Below, piece by piece: positions 1 through 12,101 of a DNA stretch of 64,000 nucleotides. Where the stretch lies: the NCBI RefSeq assembly GCF_032362555.1, contig NC_083516.1, forward strand, positions 149,001-213,000, read 5' to 3'. The translations under genes and the position numbers were made by a program. The DNA is from Amyelois transitella (taxonomy: Eukaryota > Arthropoda > Insecta > Lepidoptera > Pyralidae). How positions within the stretch are numbered: the first letter of the stretch is position 1; each line of letters starts with the position of its first letter. The notes beneath the pieces were generated by a model. The model made no database searches. It was not told where the DNA came from and saw nothing but the letters and a program-made list of their open reading frames with translations.

Positions 1-3000
1 CTGTGCTCATTCGAGAAATAGGAGTGATTTCGTCTGTATATTTTGAGAAGTCCTTATCCCATCAATGGGCCATTCAGCTAAAAAATTCTTTAAGTCTTTT
101 AAGACTATCGCTTCTGTCGGCTCGGTGAGGGATCAAGATGTAATATGTAGGTTAGTATATAAGAATACTCTTTTTTACCCAATTCAGAGTGACAAAAATG
201 AACAGCCGACGATACGAGGATGATTTGTCAACGCCGGCGCGACGGTGTTTTGTGGGTCGAGAAAAATAAGACGCATTAGAGCCATCGTATTAAAATATGT
301 TAATACGTCGACCTCGCCGGGTCCATATCGGGCGCAGTCACTTTGAGACTAATTTTCTCTTACAAACGCTGAAGTGGGGGCACTGAGTTTCTTAGATAAT
401 TCATAAAACATACAGACAGACATAAAATAACATCTCTTCTATTCGGGTTTATGCTATAATTCCTCCACTTACTACGATCTCCCATATTTGTTTTACTTGA
501 TTTACACTCACAAGCAAGTTAATCGATTCAGGGTTGGATACCTTTGGTCAAAAAGGTGTCTTAATAGAATTTGGTATCCATGATTATGACAGCAAATAAG
601 ACGCGAATTAATATAATATATGTACCCAATTGCATTGACTTTACGTAACGATCTCATACCATTCTGTAATATTACGACTGTCAAGTCAAAAGTCGTAGAG
701 GCTCGTAAACATATGCTACGAAAACAAAGCTACGCCGTAGCACGAGCTACGAGAGTTTCCTACTACAGATAGTCGAAAGATTTTAGTGACAAAGTACACG
801 AGGTACGATTTGTTTAAAGTAAACTAGTGTTTTATTTTACTTTATGATTTAACGCCCCTGTAAATATACTGAACATTTACAAGAGTGTGAATAAATTTGT
901 AAAGGCTTTATTGCTCATATTTATATTTTAGATCTTTCAATGTTGAAATATTTTTGTATACATCTGACGTCAGATATCAATTTTTTGTGAAATACTCGTA
1001 TAATACCAGCATCACCATCAACCAACAATACTAATATATACAATTGAAAATTCAATCCATGAATTTGTATGCGTGATAATGTTACAGAGATCAATCGTCT
1101 AACTAAACTTTCACGCAACGGTAGAATCATTTGAATTGTATTGGCTATGTCGGACAAGCAATGAATCAACTAGCCAGGGACGGGGGGTCGGTGGTGAGGG
1201 GTGAGGGGTGAGGGGTGAGGGGGGGGGGGGACAATTAACAAAACAATATAACTTGATGAGCGGCCGCAAGCCGGCCTGATGACAGCTTTATTGGTTTATT
1301 TTAATCTCTTTGTTTTAAACTTTGTGAGAAATATCAAGAGAAATAGATCACAAAGAAGTATTTAAAAGTTTGTTTTTATGATTCCTTAGACTGTACAATA
1401 GGAACATTATAAATCTCTTTACACTTCAATTTGGATATACCCAACGCACGCAGTATTCAAAACTGAAACAGTTTCACCTTAAAATTGTTATCATGAGTTC
1501 TATTCCAGGTTAGGTTACGAAATAGTTTTTGTTTCTGTGGCACGTGACGGGACCGGGACCTTGCAACTAATAATGTAATTTGATAAGAGGTCGTCACGTC
1601 GGCAATATTGTACGATAGGATATTGACGACATCAGAGTGAGGCCTAGGCTTTTAGGACGTTTCGCGAGGTCTGTGGTTACCTAGCTTTAGTCAACTAATT
1701 GTCGACAACCTAATTAAGTTTTCAGTTACTATGTATTGAAATTATTTATTTACCTATATAATTTTTTTCATAAGTAAGTGCATCACTACACAATTTTACA
1801 TAAATACTTATTTATAATTGTGAAAGTGTTTCTATTTACCTTTTATCTCATTAATCAATCGTAACAAAATTTTCTATAAATAATTAACAGGGCCGCGGCT
1901 TCGCCCTCGTAATATTCCGTTAAAGGGAATCTTCCATTCCCATGGGCATACCGAGATATTCTCTCTTAGGGGTGCACCTAATTTAAATTCTCTAGACACA
2001 GCTGTCTGGGCTGTACGTTGATATGTCAGTCAAACAGTCAGTCAAGAGGATAATATACAATACATCACTTACATGAGATCACTGGTCACATGTATTGGTA
2101 TTACTCGTCGTCCGCATATCGAAGCCCGCACTAAACTTAACACATTTGCACACATTTCGTCTGTCTACACATCTGCAGCTGCACTAAACCAAACTTCATA
2201 ATATTTTACGATGTTCTGTGCACGTTTTGCAATGAATGCTTTACGTATAAGATTCAATATTTTTTATTTGCGGGTAGGTGATTTAAAGTTATGCGTTATA
2301 TTATTATTGTTTTTCCCGTAGTTGATATAAATTGGTACTAACTTCAATTTGGCTATGCCACTGAAATAAACTAGACTTAATAATGTTCATACGAATCGTG
2401 TGCTGTGGTCAATGTGAGCGGCCCGCCATTGCCCAAAGAAGGCATAACTTATCTGGCAAATCCTGAAGAGTTAGCATTTTTAATGTGCTAAATATAGACA
2501 TTTATACCACTTCCAACCATTTATTTTAATTCTGGCAGTAAATGAGCTGACAAAATTAAAATAACTGGTTAGACAAGGCATGGATAGTTCACTAAGTTCT
2601 TACATATGTTTGCGATTAAGTAGAATTAATACATTTGTATTTACCACTTATTTATAGCGACATTAGAAAAAACTATATTTGTTTCATGTGTAGTCACGCC
2701 TTGTTTTATCTATAGGTACGATATCTATGGTAAGATCTCTACCGATAGGCTGTAACTGCCCACAGTATCGTTACTACTAATCAATAGGTCTATCGATGAG
2801 GTCTATCGAGCGGCAATTCCAACCGTTAGCTTTAAGTAAGATATGATAAAATAACAATGACGTATTACTCTAGGTAGACAATAACTTACAAAAACGAATT
2901 ATGTTCTTATTTAAATAATCCTTTAATTAAAATGGAGCAGACGGCCATCTTTGTGAGCTCAGCTGTTAATGAACGGGCTTTATGTTAGCACTTTAGTTCG

Positions 3001-4104
3001 CGATCATTTCACAAGACTATGAAAGTAACTCGTTGACAGAATTAATTCAAATGGGATTACATCTGAATAACAAAAGAGCATATTTTTGTTGTGTTTTAGT
3101 TAAAACACCCCGTGTCGGAGTGTCTCAGACGTGATTCTAATTAAGACTAACAACCCCGTAACAAAAACAGAAACTCGGTTCATTAGTGAAGAACGAAATA
3201 AAAATGGCGGGATGAATGCTGAGAGTCGGATTAACCAAATTAATTTGAACTTCTCACAGTTTCAGAGGCTTAAGAATCATTTGTACAAACTCTGTCTCGA
3301 GATAATTTTAATCTCTCAACTTGATTGCACTGAACAGATAATGAATTTCATAAAGTCGCCCAACCAATGCCGACCCACAAATCTCACAGTCCAAAATGCC
3401 TGCAGTTGATGATTTATTTTTTTGTACTCTGTAAGACTTTCATTGAGATTTAGAAATCCTATACTTTTAAATGAGCAATTTTGTTATATATGTATATTGA
3501 TATATTTTTATATTAACGCGTTTATATACACGCGTTCTCGAAAACGGCTTTAACGATTTCGTTAAAATTTGAAATATTCTCTAGCGATTTTGACCTAAAA
3601 ATTGCTAGGTTCCATGTGTATGAAAATTCGTTTTCCTTATATTTTCACTCAAATTATTTTCCAATATAAGTTATTATATATTTTTTTATTATTTTTTTGA
3701 GGTTCTTTGTGGTTTTTTTTTTTTATTTAACTAAGTTTTATGATGTTTCTGACGTCTACCGAGCACATCTCGATCACCCAGGTACTGTATATTTTAATGC
3801 GGATTCTTTTATATTTAATTTTCACGAAAAACCTTCTGAATTAAATAGTTTGAAAATATGCTGTTTTAGCTTTCAACCTCCAAATAAAACGTAACAGGTA
3901 TGCTCCGTTTACATGCGAGCACAGCCAATGTAGATTTTAAAAGAAGGAAGAGGAATTTAATAAAAAAAAATCACAGTTAAAAATTAATATTTTATTTTAT
4001 TTACGACGAAACGCGCAGATATCGAATGTCAACGACTAAGTGACAAGTGATTCTGATTTTTTATTCATTATTTACTGTACGAAATGTCTACCGTCCAAAT
4101 ATTC
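1..4104. other. Intergenic stretch, no gene seen
   Basis: AT-rich DNA with no convincing exon on either strand. Open frames here are short, lack domain features and have no matching splice sites. It holds a G-rich simple repeat near 1190-1231. The right end lies directly downstream of the odorant receptor stop codon, so part of it may be that gene's 3' UTR. Confidence 0.5.
1190..1231. repeat. G-rich simple repeat (GTGAGGG)n
   Basis: About four tandem GTGAGGG-type units run into a poly-G tract of about 13 bases. Seen directly in the sequence. It is the only strongly G-skewed run in the first 4 kb. Confidence 0.9.
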
Positions 4105-7100
4105 CTAGTAGAGTAACGAGAAAATGCTGTACGTCGACTTTACAATCTGCAACGAAATTAACACAATGTTATACATTTTTATTAACATTTAGCAACAATG
4201 TGGTGTCATAGGTGGTGGTAAATAAAATAGTACTTACCGAAACAAAGGATTCATAAGACATCGGTATTAGACGCAGTGCCCATAAAATTTCAGGTTTCTG
4301 AAATTGAAACCATGTTATTGTTTATTCGCTTTGGAAGCGGAAGTAAATTAAGTCTTTAAACGTCATTATGTGACACACTGTCCTGTATCCTGTTTTGTAT
4401 ACATACATACATATAATCACGTCTATATCCCTTGCGGGGTAGACAGAGCCAACAGTCTTGTATTTGGCTTTCAGATAGAATTGAGATTCAAATAGTGACA
4501 GGTTGCTAGCCCATCGCCTAAAAAAAGAATCCAAAATATGTAAGCCTATCCCTTAGTCGCCTTTTACGACATCCATGGGAAAGAGATGGAGTGGTCTTAT
4601 TCTTTTTTGTATTGGTGCCGGGAACCACACGGCACAGCTCAGTTCCTGTTTTGTAAATAAATCTATTTCTATTAATTGGTAGATACCTGTCCCTTCATCA
4701 TGGCGCAGACCAGCAACTTGCGGACCCTGGGAGAGGAACCGGCGCAGTTCTCCCAGCCGGAGTGGTATATCGCGGTCGAAATCTCTCGAGCCTGGCGATT
4801 GACAAAGGAAAAGGGTGAAAATTACAAAAAATCACATACAACTGACAACGCATAGGCCAAATCGCTTTGTCTTAAGATGTAAAATTTGGTATCCAAAACA
4901 ATACAATACAAATCATCTTTATTGCCCATAAAAAATACATATGTAGTAGAAACGTACATTATGAATATGTTGAGCAAAGGCGAACTTATCGCTAAGCAAT
5001 CTCTTCCAGCCAACCTTTGGGTATATAGGGTGCTTAGGAAGAACTTCCCAAAATTCCCGCAAGATATAAACGGGATTTTTCGCTTTATGCATGTGGAGTC
5101 GCGGGCGCAATTTTTGTAACATATAACTCACTTGGTCAACTGGCGGACATAGTATATGAGCCTGCTCGTAATCATTTTGTTTGTAGAAGTTAATAAACAG
5201 TTATGATTTATACTCGTAACTACAGCAACTTGATCACGGAGTGTATTTTCAAGAGAGATGCAACTTAGCTAGTGAAATTACAAAACTATAGTAATGATTT
5301 TCAGTACCTAACATACTCGCAGACCAGACATATGCAGATCAATTGCATGTTGTACCCGTGGTCTGTCTGTCCACTGATGGTACCACGACTACAGTGTAGT
5401 TTGGTAAATACTGCAGTGTAGTTTGTTCCTCCGTATCTACTACACATGCATTTTGGAAGTGGTAGTAGTTATAATTAGATTTAATTGATGTTATGTCAAT
5501 TAGTGATCCCTTGTATCCGATTTTGAAAACAAATCTTTTCTGTTCTATTCTGTATCTACTCTACTACGGGATATTACCACGTAAAGGCGTATTTTCACTA
5601 CATAGGCTGACCGAGAATTCGCTTGACTTGAGGGCTTCTTGCAAGTATTATCATTGCCATTCAAGGTGGTATAATGCTATAGCCTCGAAGTTTTGTTTGT
5701 GGGAAATTATTCATGCACAATAAATAAATACCTACTGCGTAAATACCAAGATGTTCTACCTCTACAGTGACGTCTCCCGCGTTCAGCATGAGCAGGCCGG
5801 TGCTAGACAGGATCGTGCCAATCGTGAAGAGGCTGGCGATCAGCGACGCCAAAGACCGCTCCTGAAAGATGCATTCACTAAATATAATATTACATACATA
5901 CATACATACATGGTCACGTCTATATACATTGCGTAGACAGAGCCAATAGCCTTGAAAAGACTGAATGACCACGTTCAGCTATTTGGCTTAATGATAGAAT
6001 TGAGATTCAAATAGTGACAGGTTGCTAGCCCATCGCCTAAAGAAGAATCGCCTTAGTCTTAGTCGCCTTTTACTACCTACATCCATGGGAAAGAGATGGA
6101 GTGGTCCAATTCTTTTTTGCATTGGTGCCGGGAACCACACGGCACAATATAATATTACTGGCATTCATTCCAGTTAATTTAAAGACGAGCATTTGCTATC
6201 CGTATTATGGATCATGATCGGTAGTCGTCTCCTTCAGTTAGATCAAAACGAATAAACTAAAGACACGGATCATCATATTGACGGTGTAGCTAAAGCTAGT
6301 TATGGTCCCTCGGATTACAGTCACTTTATATATGATAAACAAAGTCAAAGTCGCTGGAGTGCTTTTAAAAAAGTTCCCAGATCGACGAAATTTTTCACAA
6401 ACACTGAGACGACTGGGTAACAGAGTTAGTCATATTATTACTTTACGTTCTATCATCAAGCTTTTATTACAACTTGGTAATATAACGATCATTGACAGTA
6501 TAACAGGTATTAATGTTATAAAAGATATAAAAGAATCTCTATTTGTTTACCATATTTGATGCCTAAGTGACATACATACAATCATGTCTTTCCCATAACG
6601 GGGTAGACAGAGCCAACAGTCTCGAAAAGGCTACGTTTAGCTGTATGGCATTCAGATTCAAGCAACAACAAGGTTACAGCCCCTCTAACAACATGCCTGA
6701 CCATGCTCTGCCAAGAATACTGTAAAATTATCCCTAAACCTGCACTAGCACCTAGGTCATAACTGAAAATCAGCGTATTGCTCTACAGCAATAAATTCGT
6801 TGAGTTGTGACCTTTTTGTATTGCTGCAACTCACACCCTATTAATTTGTATTCCATATGAAATTGTAAATCGTGTGTAGCAAATCAAATAAATGAATTAT
6901 CTATCTATCTAATGGCCGTGTGGTTCCCGGCACCATTACAAAAGAATAGGACCACTCCATCTCTTTCCCACGGATGTCGTAAGAGCCGACTAAGGGATAG
7001 ACTTGGGATTCCTCTTTAATGTAAATCCCTGCCAATCTAAGGTCTGCCGCGCCGATGGATGCATGGCTAGGGGCGAGCCTAGTCTCGAGCGTGCCACTTC

Positions 7101-10100
7101 CGCCATGGGGTTGGGCGACCCCCAGGTAATGGCTAGCCTTACCCTGGCATGCGGGGCTCTGCTGGGGCGGACAAAATTTTTCCCTAGCGTCTCGTGGGAA
7201 TCGCATTATGAACCTTAAAAAGCATATAAATGGCGGCGATGGTGTCCGCACCCCATCACGTCTCGTTCCCGGCGGGAGCGGTATGCGGTCTGCTGAAAGC
7301 CGCTTTGCGACGATGAATGTAAGAGGAGGAATGAAGGATAAGATTGAGGAAGTATGCCAGATGATGGATGAAAGACGTTTGGATGTGTTGTGCGTGAATG
7401 AAACGAAGCGGAAAGGATGCGACGCGACGCAGCACGGCCCTTACACGGCGTATTGGTCTGGAATATCCAGTACCAGCCGAGGCTGTCAAGGGGTCGGTCT
7501 AATTCTTTCTGCACGAATGGCTGAGTGCGTGAATGAGTATGAGTGTGTCAGCCCTCGTCTTCTATGGATTAGGCTGAAAGTTGGAATCACTCGGATCTTC
7601 GTTCTAGGTGTTTATGCACCTTGGGATGTGGGTTCGAGGGGTACAACATCAGCAAAAAGCGAAAACGAGGAGTTCTGGAATAGTGTAAGAGAAGTATTGA
7701 AAGTTACCAAGCCAAATGAGAAGATTATTATGTTAGGTGATTTTAATGGATGGGTGGGTGTAAAGCGTGATGGATATGAAAAGGTGCTTGGTGCGTTTGG
7801 TGACGAAAAGGTGAATGATAATGGAAGAAGTGTATTAGAAATTTGTCTAGAGTGGGATCTTTTTGTGTCAAACTCAATGTTTCAACATAAAGAGATCCAC
7901 ACCTACACAAGAGTGGAAGGTATTTTAAAAAGTATGATAGACTTTGTGATTGTAGATGAAAGATTGAAGAACAAAGTGCTGGATACCCGTGCATATCGCG
8001 GTGCTGGCATTGACTCGGACCATTTACTGGTGATATCCCGGATAAGGGGTATCTTCAATCGCTGGCGGCACAGGGTAAGGGAGCAAACCAGCGCTTTGGA
8101 AAGAGTAAAAGTGGAAAATTTGCAAGATATGGATGTAGGTAAGAAGTATATTAATAGACTGAAGGATGAATTTGAAGATTTAGATGAAATGAGCGATATT
8201 GAAGATGGATGGAAGGAACTTAAAGAAAGAATTGTGAAAGTAGCTGTTGAAGTGTGTGGTGTAAGTAGAAGAAGGAAAGGAAAAAATCACAAAAATGCGT
8301 GGATGAGTAAAGATGTGCAAGAACTTGTGCGATTAAAGAAGAAAGCATGGCTGGATTTGTTAGCAGCAAAAGCTAACTTAAGAATGCAAGAGGTTATAGA
8401 TGAAGATGTGAATGAAGCACGTAAGGAATATAAGAAAATGAAAGATTTGGTTAAGAAAGCTGTGATTAGAAAGAAAGAAGAGTATAAAGAGGATTTTGAT
8501 AAAAGGCTATCAGAAGACTTTCAGTCAAATCTGAAAGTATTCTGGAAATCCGTAAGGTCAGCCCGAGGAAATACTATAACCAGAGAGCTGACTAGGATCA
8601 GATGCCAGGATGGTAGCGTTGAGAAAGGAGAAGAATGTGTACTAAAGATATGGAAGGACTATTTTGAAAGTTTATGTGAAAAAAAGGAAGGAAATAAGAA
8701 AGATTTCTGCTATAGCGAAGAAAAAGAGAATGAGATGGAAGGCGAAATTGAAATGTTCGAAATTGTGGAAGCACTTAAGAGTATGAAAGCGGGAAAGGCT
8801 GCTGGGTGTGATAGAGTGTCGGTCGAGATGCTTAAAGCAGGAAAAGGCGTAGTAGCTAGTCAGTTGTACTGCCTTTTCAATTTGTGTTGGAGAAGCGGCC
8901 GAGTACCAAAAGATTGGTGTAAGGCTGTTATCGTGCCACTTTACAAAGGAAAAGGGTCACAGCTGGACTGCAAAAATTATCGTGGTATAAGCCTGCTTAG
9001 CGTCGTCGGCAAATTGTATGCTAAGGTATTGATTAATAGAGTCAGGAATGAAACTGATGACAAAATATGGGATGCTCAAGCGGGATTTCGAAAGGGAATG
9101 GGATGTACTGATCAGGTCTTTTCCTTGCGGTGCATAGCCGAAAAGTTTTTGGCCAAGAGTCAAAAAGTCTATTGCACATTCGTAGATCTGGAAAAGGCCT
9201 ATGACAGAGTTGAGAGGAATGAATTGTGGTCAGCACTTTCTATGCATGGGGTGAGCAGTCTCTTAATACGAGCACTGAAATCCTTATATGAGGATTCGAG
9301 TGCTTGTGTCAGGATAAACGGAGCGCACACTGAGTGGTTTAAGATTGAGAAAGGCGTTAGGCAAGGATGTGTTGCGTCACCGTGGCTGTTCAACCTATTT
9401 ATGGATAGCTGTTTGACAGATTTGAAAGAGTCTAAAAGTGGATTAAGGATGAATGAGTTACTCGTCAAATGTCTGCTCTATGCCGACGACCAAGTTATAC
9501 TGGCGTCATCAGCGGAGGAGTTACAGGACATGGTAAACTGTATGCACGAAGCTTTAAAAGAGAAAGGAATGAAAGTGAACGTAAGTAAAACTAAAACACT
9601 GGTTTTTGAAATGGAGAAAGAAATGACAGCATGTAATATTTTGATTGGAGGAGAAAAAGTGGAGCAAGTGAAAGAGTTTGTATATCTAGGATCAAAGTTT
9701 ACATCAGATGGCAAGTATGATAGTGATATTGAAAGGAGAGTGAACGCGGGGAACATGGTGAATGGAGCTTTGCATGCCTTTATGAGCAGTCAGAAACTAT
9801 CCAAAAAGGCTCGACTGGCTGTGCACAGGGGCGTGTTGGTCCCGACATTAATGTATGGGAGTGAAAGTTGGGTATGGCAAAAGAAGCATGAAAGCAGAAT
9901 AAATGCAGTGGAAATGAGAGCGTTAAGGAGTATGATGGGTGTGAAATTGAGTGACAGGATAAGGAACAGCGTGATAAGGGAATGTTGTGATGTGAAAGAA
10001 GATGTAGTTACAGGAATAGAAAAGGGTATGTTAAGATGGTTCGGTCATGTGGAGAGGATGAATGAAAGCAGGTTGACTAAGCAGATATACAAGGAGAGTG

Positions 10101-12101
10101 TGGAGGGAAAGGTCGGAGTGGGAAGACCTAGACGAACGTATCTTGATCAAATTAAGGACGTCCTGGTAAAGGGTCAGGTCAAAAGTACCCGAAACCGCCG
10201 AGCTTGTATGAAGAGAGTTATGAATGTGGACGAAGCGAAAGAAGTATGCAGAGATCGTGGCAAGTGGAAAGAGGTAGTCTCTGCCTACCCCTCCGGGAAA
10301 GAGGCGTGATTTTATGTATGTATGTATGTATCTAATGGAAGGTTGAGCTGAACCACCTCGCTCAGGACGAGCTGCGCCAGCATGAGGATGAGGATGCCGA
10401 TGTTGAGCACGACCTGGAAGCTGAAGATCACGTTGCAGATAGCCTGCCACTCTTGTTTGCACCTGGAGCATTTGTTATACCATATGTAGAAATGGAAAAT
10501 TCATAATTTAGTTAGTTCCTTTTCTTCGAGTTTCTTCAACTCTAATTGATACTTTTTATCAAACTATATAAAGCACTGACTGTTTTATCAACGAACAGCT
10601 GTAAACGCTGGATCGAGAGATTTTAATTTTGGCATGTACGTTATGACCTTTTGGTCTAAGGGAGTCAATAATGGAGATTCTCAGGCGGGCAGTGTGACGT
10701 GCGTACTAACATATTAACGTAAAATAATAAAGGAATAAGATAGTATAAGTAAAAAGAAAGGACGGATAATACATAACTGTAGACATCACTCGAAGAGTAA
10801 CTAGAGCTGGAACATAGAAAATAAAACCACATAACAAAACCAACCATGACGTCTTTGCGTGCAATCTGATACCCAGTTTGAAATTTTCTTCATATTTGCT
10901 TTCTTTCTGCTCCTGAGTCATATTATCCTCTTTAAATAAATCCGCCAACTTGTAGAAGTAACTCTGCAAACATTTGACTTTTTAAGAACTCTAGAATGAT
11001 ATTTGGATATTGGTATATAAAGAAACAAGATATGTGATGCAATTTACGAATATAATATCTCATATCTGGCCCTAATGGCTGCTCTTAATAAATTTTCCTT
11101 CATTTGTATATAGGTATATAAACTTATGGACAATTAAATTTCTAAATTGACGTTATGAATTATATCTTTAACCTGCATGTTTTTAAACTGGCTGCTGAGA
11201 CAGATGGTGATAGAGATGTTGACCATGTAGGTGATGCCCAGGAGAAGCATGAAGTTCAGGAAGATGAGGTAGAAGAAGACGCGGGCGAGGTCGGCGGCGG
11301 GCGACCGGTGGTGCGTCTGCGGCCACGCCAGGATCACTGTGGTGAACGTCGCGCCTTCGGCAAACAAACATATGGAATTCACTTCATGTGGTACAAAGCT
11401 CACCCGTTTTATGATGAGATTTCGTCAAAGTGGACCGTAAACTTTCATTCCTCAATTTTACAGAATAAATCTCCTAACGACAGTTATCAAATTTACTGCT
11501 TATTATTGACAAGACTACACCCAAATTATTCTGCCAGGCTTTTAAGCTCGGATGTTAATTAGCTTAATTGACTTCGGTTATTCTGTATCATAATTTCTAA
11601 ATATATCATCTTCAACCGCTTACCGTACCAAACTACATTCACCAGCGCATCGACTCCATAGAAAAATATAGCGGTCGCGAAAATCCAGACGAACGCCCGT
11701 GACAACACCTTCATCTTCTGCACCGTCACCGCCTCGATATCCTCGTCGTTGTAAACCGATTTCAGCCCCACAGCGAGGTCGTACAACAAGCGTTTGGTTC
11801 TCTTCTCGAAATATAACGAATTCATTATGAAGATTATCACTAAAGGGTGACAGAGCACGAAAAGGACCATGTTCGCGTGCTGGCGATCCGACAACTCCTG
11901 CTCAGTAAATAATGCTCCATATTCGAAGACTACTAGTAATGAAATTAGAATGACACACGTATAGCAATACGCGTCATGTATTCGGACAATTCTCTTTGGT
12001 CTGGCCACTTCTTGTATCCAAATATCAGGCATTCCCAGCCAGTAGGCGAATTGAGCTAGATTGATGAAATACTGCGCTGTTTTGTTCGGGGTGTCCGCCA
12101 T
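4105..12101 (-). CDS. Odorant receptor (7tm_6 family), complete, 8 exons, 406 aa
   Basis: Insect odorant receptors are seven-pass membrane proteins that form ligand-gated cation channels with the co-receptor Orco in antennal neurons. Exons on the minus strand: 12101-11624, 11381-11173, 10963-10845, 10462-10357, 5861-5760, 4791-4687, 4297-4238 and 4146-4105. All junctions are GT-AG with matching phases (1,0,2,0,0,0,0). They sum to 1221 nt, which is 406 codons plus stop and the usual family length. Family hallmarks are several hydrophobic segments in exons 1, 2, 4 and 5, the AIYHSGW segment in exon 6 (the usual Y-x-S-x-W region before TM7), and SYESFVS followed by STYSIFSLLY at the C-terminus, matching the conserved S-Y-S/F end. 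ATG 12101 follows an AT-rich leader. Intron 4 contains a 3.4 kb retrotransposon that leaves all exons intact. The exact receptor subfamily cannot be named. Exon 2's acceptor has a weak pyrimidine tract and was chosen by phase. Confidence 0.9.
4399..4634 (-). repeat. SINE-like repeat, family A copy
   Basis: Read on the minus strand it starts with the family 5' end (CCGTGTGGTTCCCGGCACC) and ends in a short (TATG)n tail. It lies in the odorant receptor intron between exons 6 and 7. It shares both termini with the retrotransposon at 6916-10328. Confidence 0.85.
5385..5500 (+). repeat. Diverged family B repeat fragment
   Basis: Contains the CTGCAGTGTAGTTTGTT and TTTGGAAGTGG blocks of the repeat seen better preserved at 13500-13705 and 56312-56480. 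It lies within odorant receptor intron 5. Diverged and probably truncated. Confidence 0.5.
5891..6143 (-). repeat. SINE-like repeat, family A copy
   Basis: Full-length copy on the minus strand with a (CATA)n run on the plus-strand left side and the GGGAACCACACGG terminus on the right. It lies in odorant receptor intron 4, immediately beside exon 5. Confidence 0.85.
6571..6665 (-). repeat. Family A repeat, 3' fragment
   Basis: The CATACATACA run followed by GGGTAGACAGAGCCAACAGT is the 3' terminal third of the family. The remainder is replaced by unrelated sequence, so it is 5'-truncated or diverged. Confidence 0.6.
6906..6915 (+). repeat. Target-site duplication, left copy
   Basis: TATCTAATGG directly precedes the first base of the retrotransposon and recurs at 10329-10338 directly after its tail. 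The duplication gives exact element borders. Confidence 0.8.
6916..10328 (+). mobile_element. Full-length non-LTR retrotransposon (RTE-like, one ORF)
   Basis: An element of about 3.4 kb starting CCGTGTGGTTCCCGGC and ending in a (TATG)n tail, flanked by a 10-bp target-site duplication. It has about 290 bp of 5' leader, a single large ORF, and almost no 3' UTR beyond the tail. A single endonuclease-reverse transcriptase ORF without a gag ORF and a microsatellite-type tail fit RTE-type elements. The clade call is inference. It sits in intron 4 of the odorant receptor in the opposite orientation, 19 bp past that exon's donor. No frame lesion was seen, so the insertion may be young. Confidence 0.88.
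7208..10309 (+). CDS. Endonuclease-reverse transcriptase of non-LTR retrotransposon, 1033 aa
   Basis: Copies the element by target-primed reverse transcription. The N-terminal third is an APE-type endonuclease: TMNVRGG near residue 36, the NETK glutamate, GDFNGW near residue 176 and the SDH catalytic motif near residue 267. The middle is a basic linker rich in Lys and Glu. The reverse transcriptase follows with KNYRGISLL, QAGFRKGMG, FVDLEKAYDRV, GVRQGC and the catalytic YADD at about residues 758-761. The C-terminus carries the WFGHVERM block common in lepidopteran elements of this kind, with basic GRPRRTY after it. The frame is open from Met 7208 to TGA 10307-10309. An in-frame downstream Met (GSGMRSAE) could also be the start. 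All key catalytic residues appear present. Confidence 0.95.
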   Translation: MNLKKHINGGDGVRTPSRLVPGGSGMRSAESRFATMNVRGGMKDKIEEVCQMMDERRLDVLCVNETKRKGCDATQHGPYTAYWSGISSTSRGCQGVGLILSARMAECVNEYECVSPRLLWIRLKVGITRIFVLGVYAPWDVGSRGTTSAKSENEEFWNSVREVLKVTKPNEKIIMLGDFNGWVGVKRDGYEKVLGAFGDEKVNDNGRSVLEICLEWDLFVSNSMFQHKEIHTYTRVEGILKSMIDFVIVDERLKNKVLDTRAYRGAGIDSDHLLVISRIRGIFNRWRHRVREQTSALERVKVENLQDMDVGKKYINRLKDEFEDLDEMSDIEDGWKELKERIVKVAVEVCGVSRRRKGKNHKNAWMSKDVQELVRLKKKAWLDLLAAKANLRMQEVIDEDVNEARKEYKKMKDLVKKAVIRKKEEYKEDFDKRLSEDFQSNLKVFWKSVRSARGNTITRELTRIRCQDGSVEKGEECVLKIWKDYFESLCEKKEGNKKDFCYSEEKENEMEGEIEMFEIVEALKSMKAGKAAGCDRVSVEMLKAGKGVVASQLYCLFNLCWRSGRVPKDWCKAVIVPLYKGKGSQLDCKNYRGISLLSVVGKLYAKVLINRVRNETDDKIWDAQAGFRKGMGCTDQVFSLRCIAEKFLAKSQKVYCTFVDLEKAYDRVERNELWSALSMHGVSSLLIRALKSLYEDSSACVRINGAHTEWFKIEKGVRQGCVASPWLFNLFMDSCLTDLKESKSGLRMNELLVKCLLYADDQVILASSAEELQDMVNCMHEALKEKGMKVNVSKTKTLVFEMEKEMTACNILIGGEKVEQVKEFVYLGSKFTSDGKYDSDIERRVNAGNMVNGALHAFMSSQKLSKKARLAVHRGVLVPTLMYGSESWVWQKKHESRINAVEMRALRSMMGVKLSDRIRNSVIRECCDVKEDVVTGIEKGMLRWFGHVERMNESRLTKQIYKESVEGKVGVGRPRRTYLDQIKDVLVKGQVKSTRNRRACMKRVMNVDEAKEVCRDRGKWKEVVSAYPSGKEA
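10329..10338 (+). repeat. Target-site duplication, right copy
   Basis: Second copy of TATCTAATGG, matching 6906-6915. It is followed at once by the intron sequence leading to the odorant receptor exon 4 donor. Confidence 0.8.

Noticed and set aside
3131-3409. 92-codon plus-strand ORF
   Set aside because: No domain, no codon bias or GC rise against the surroundings, and no adjacent exon.
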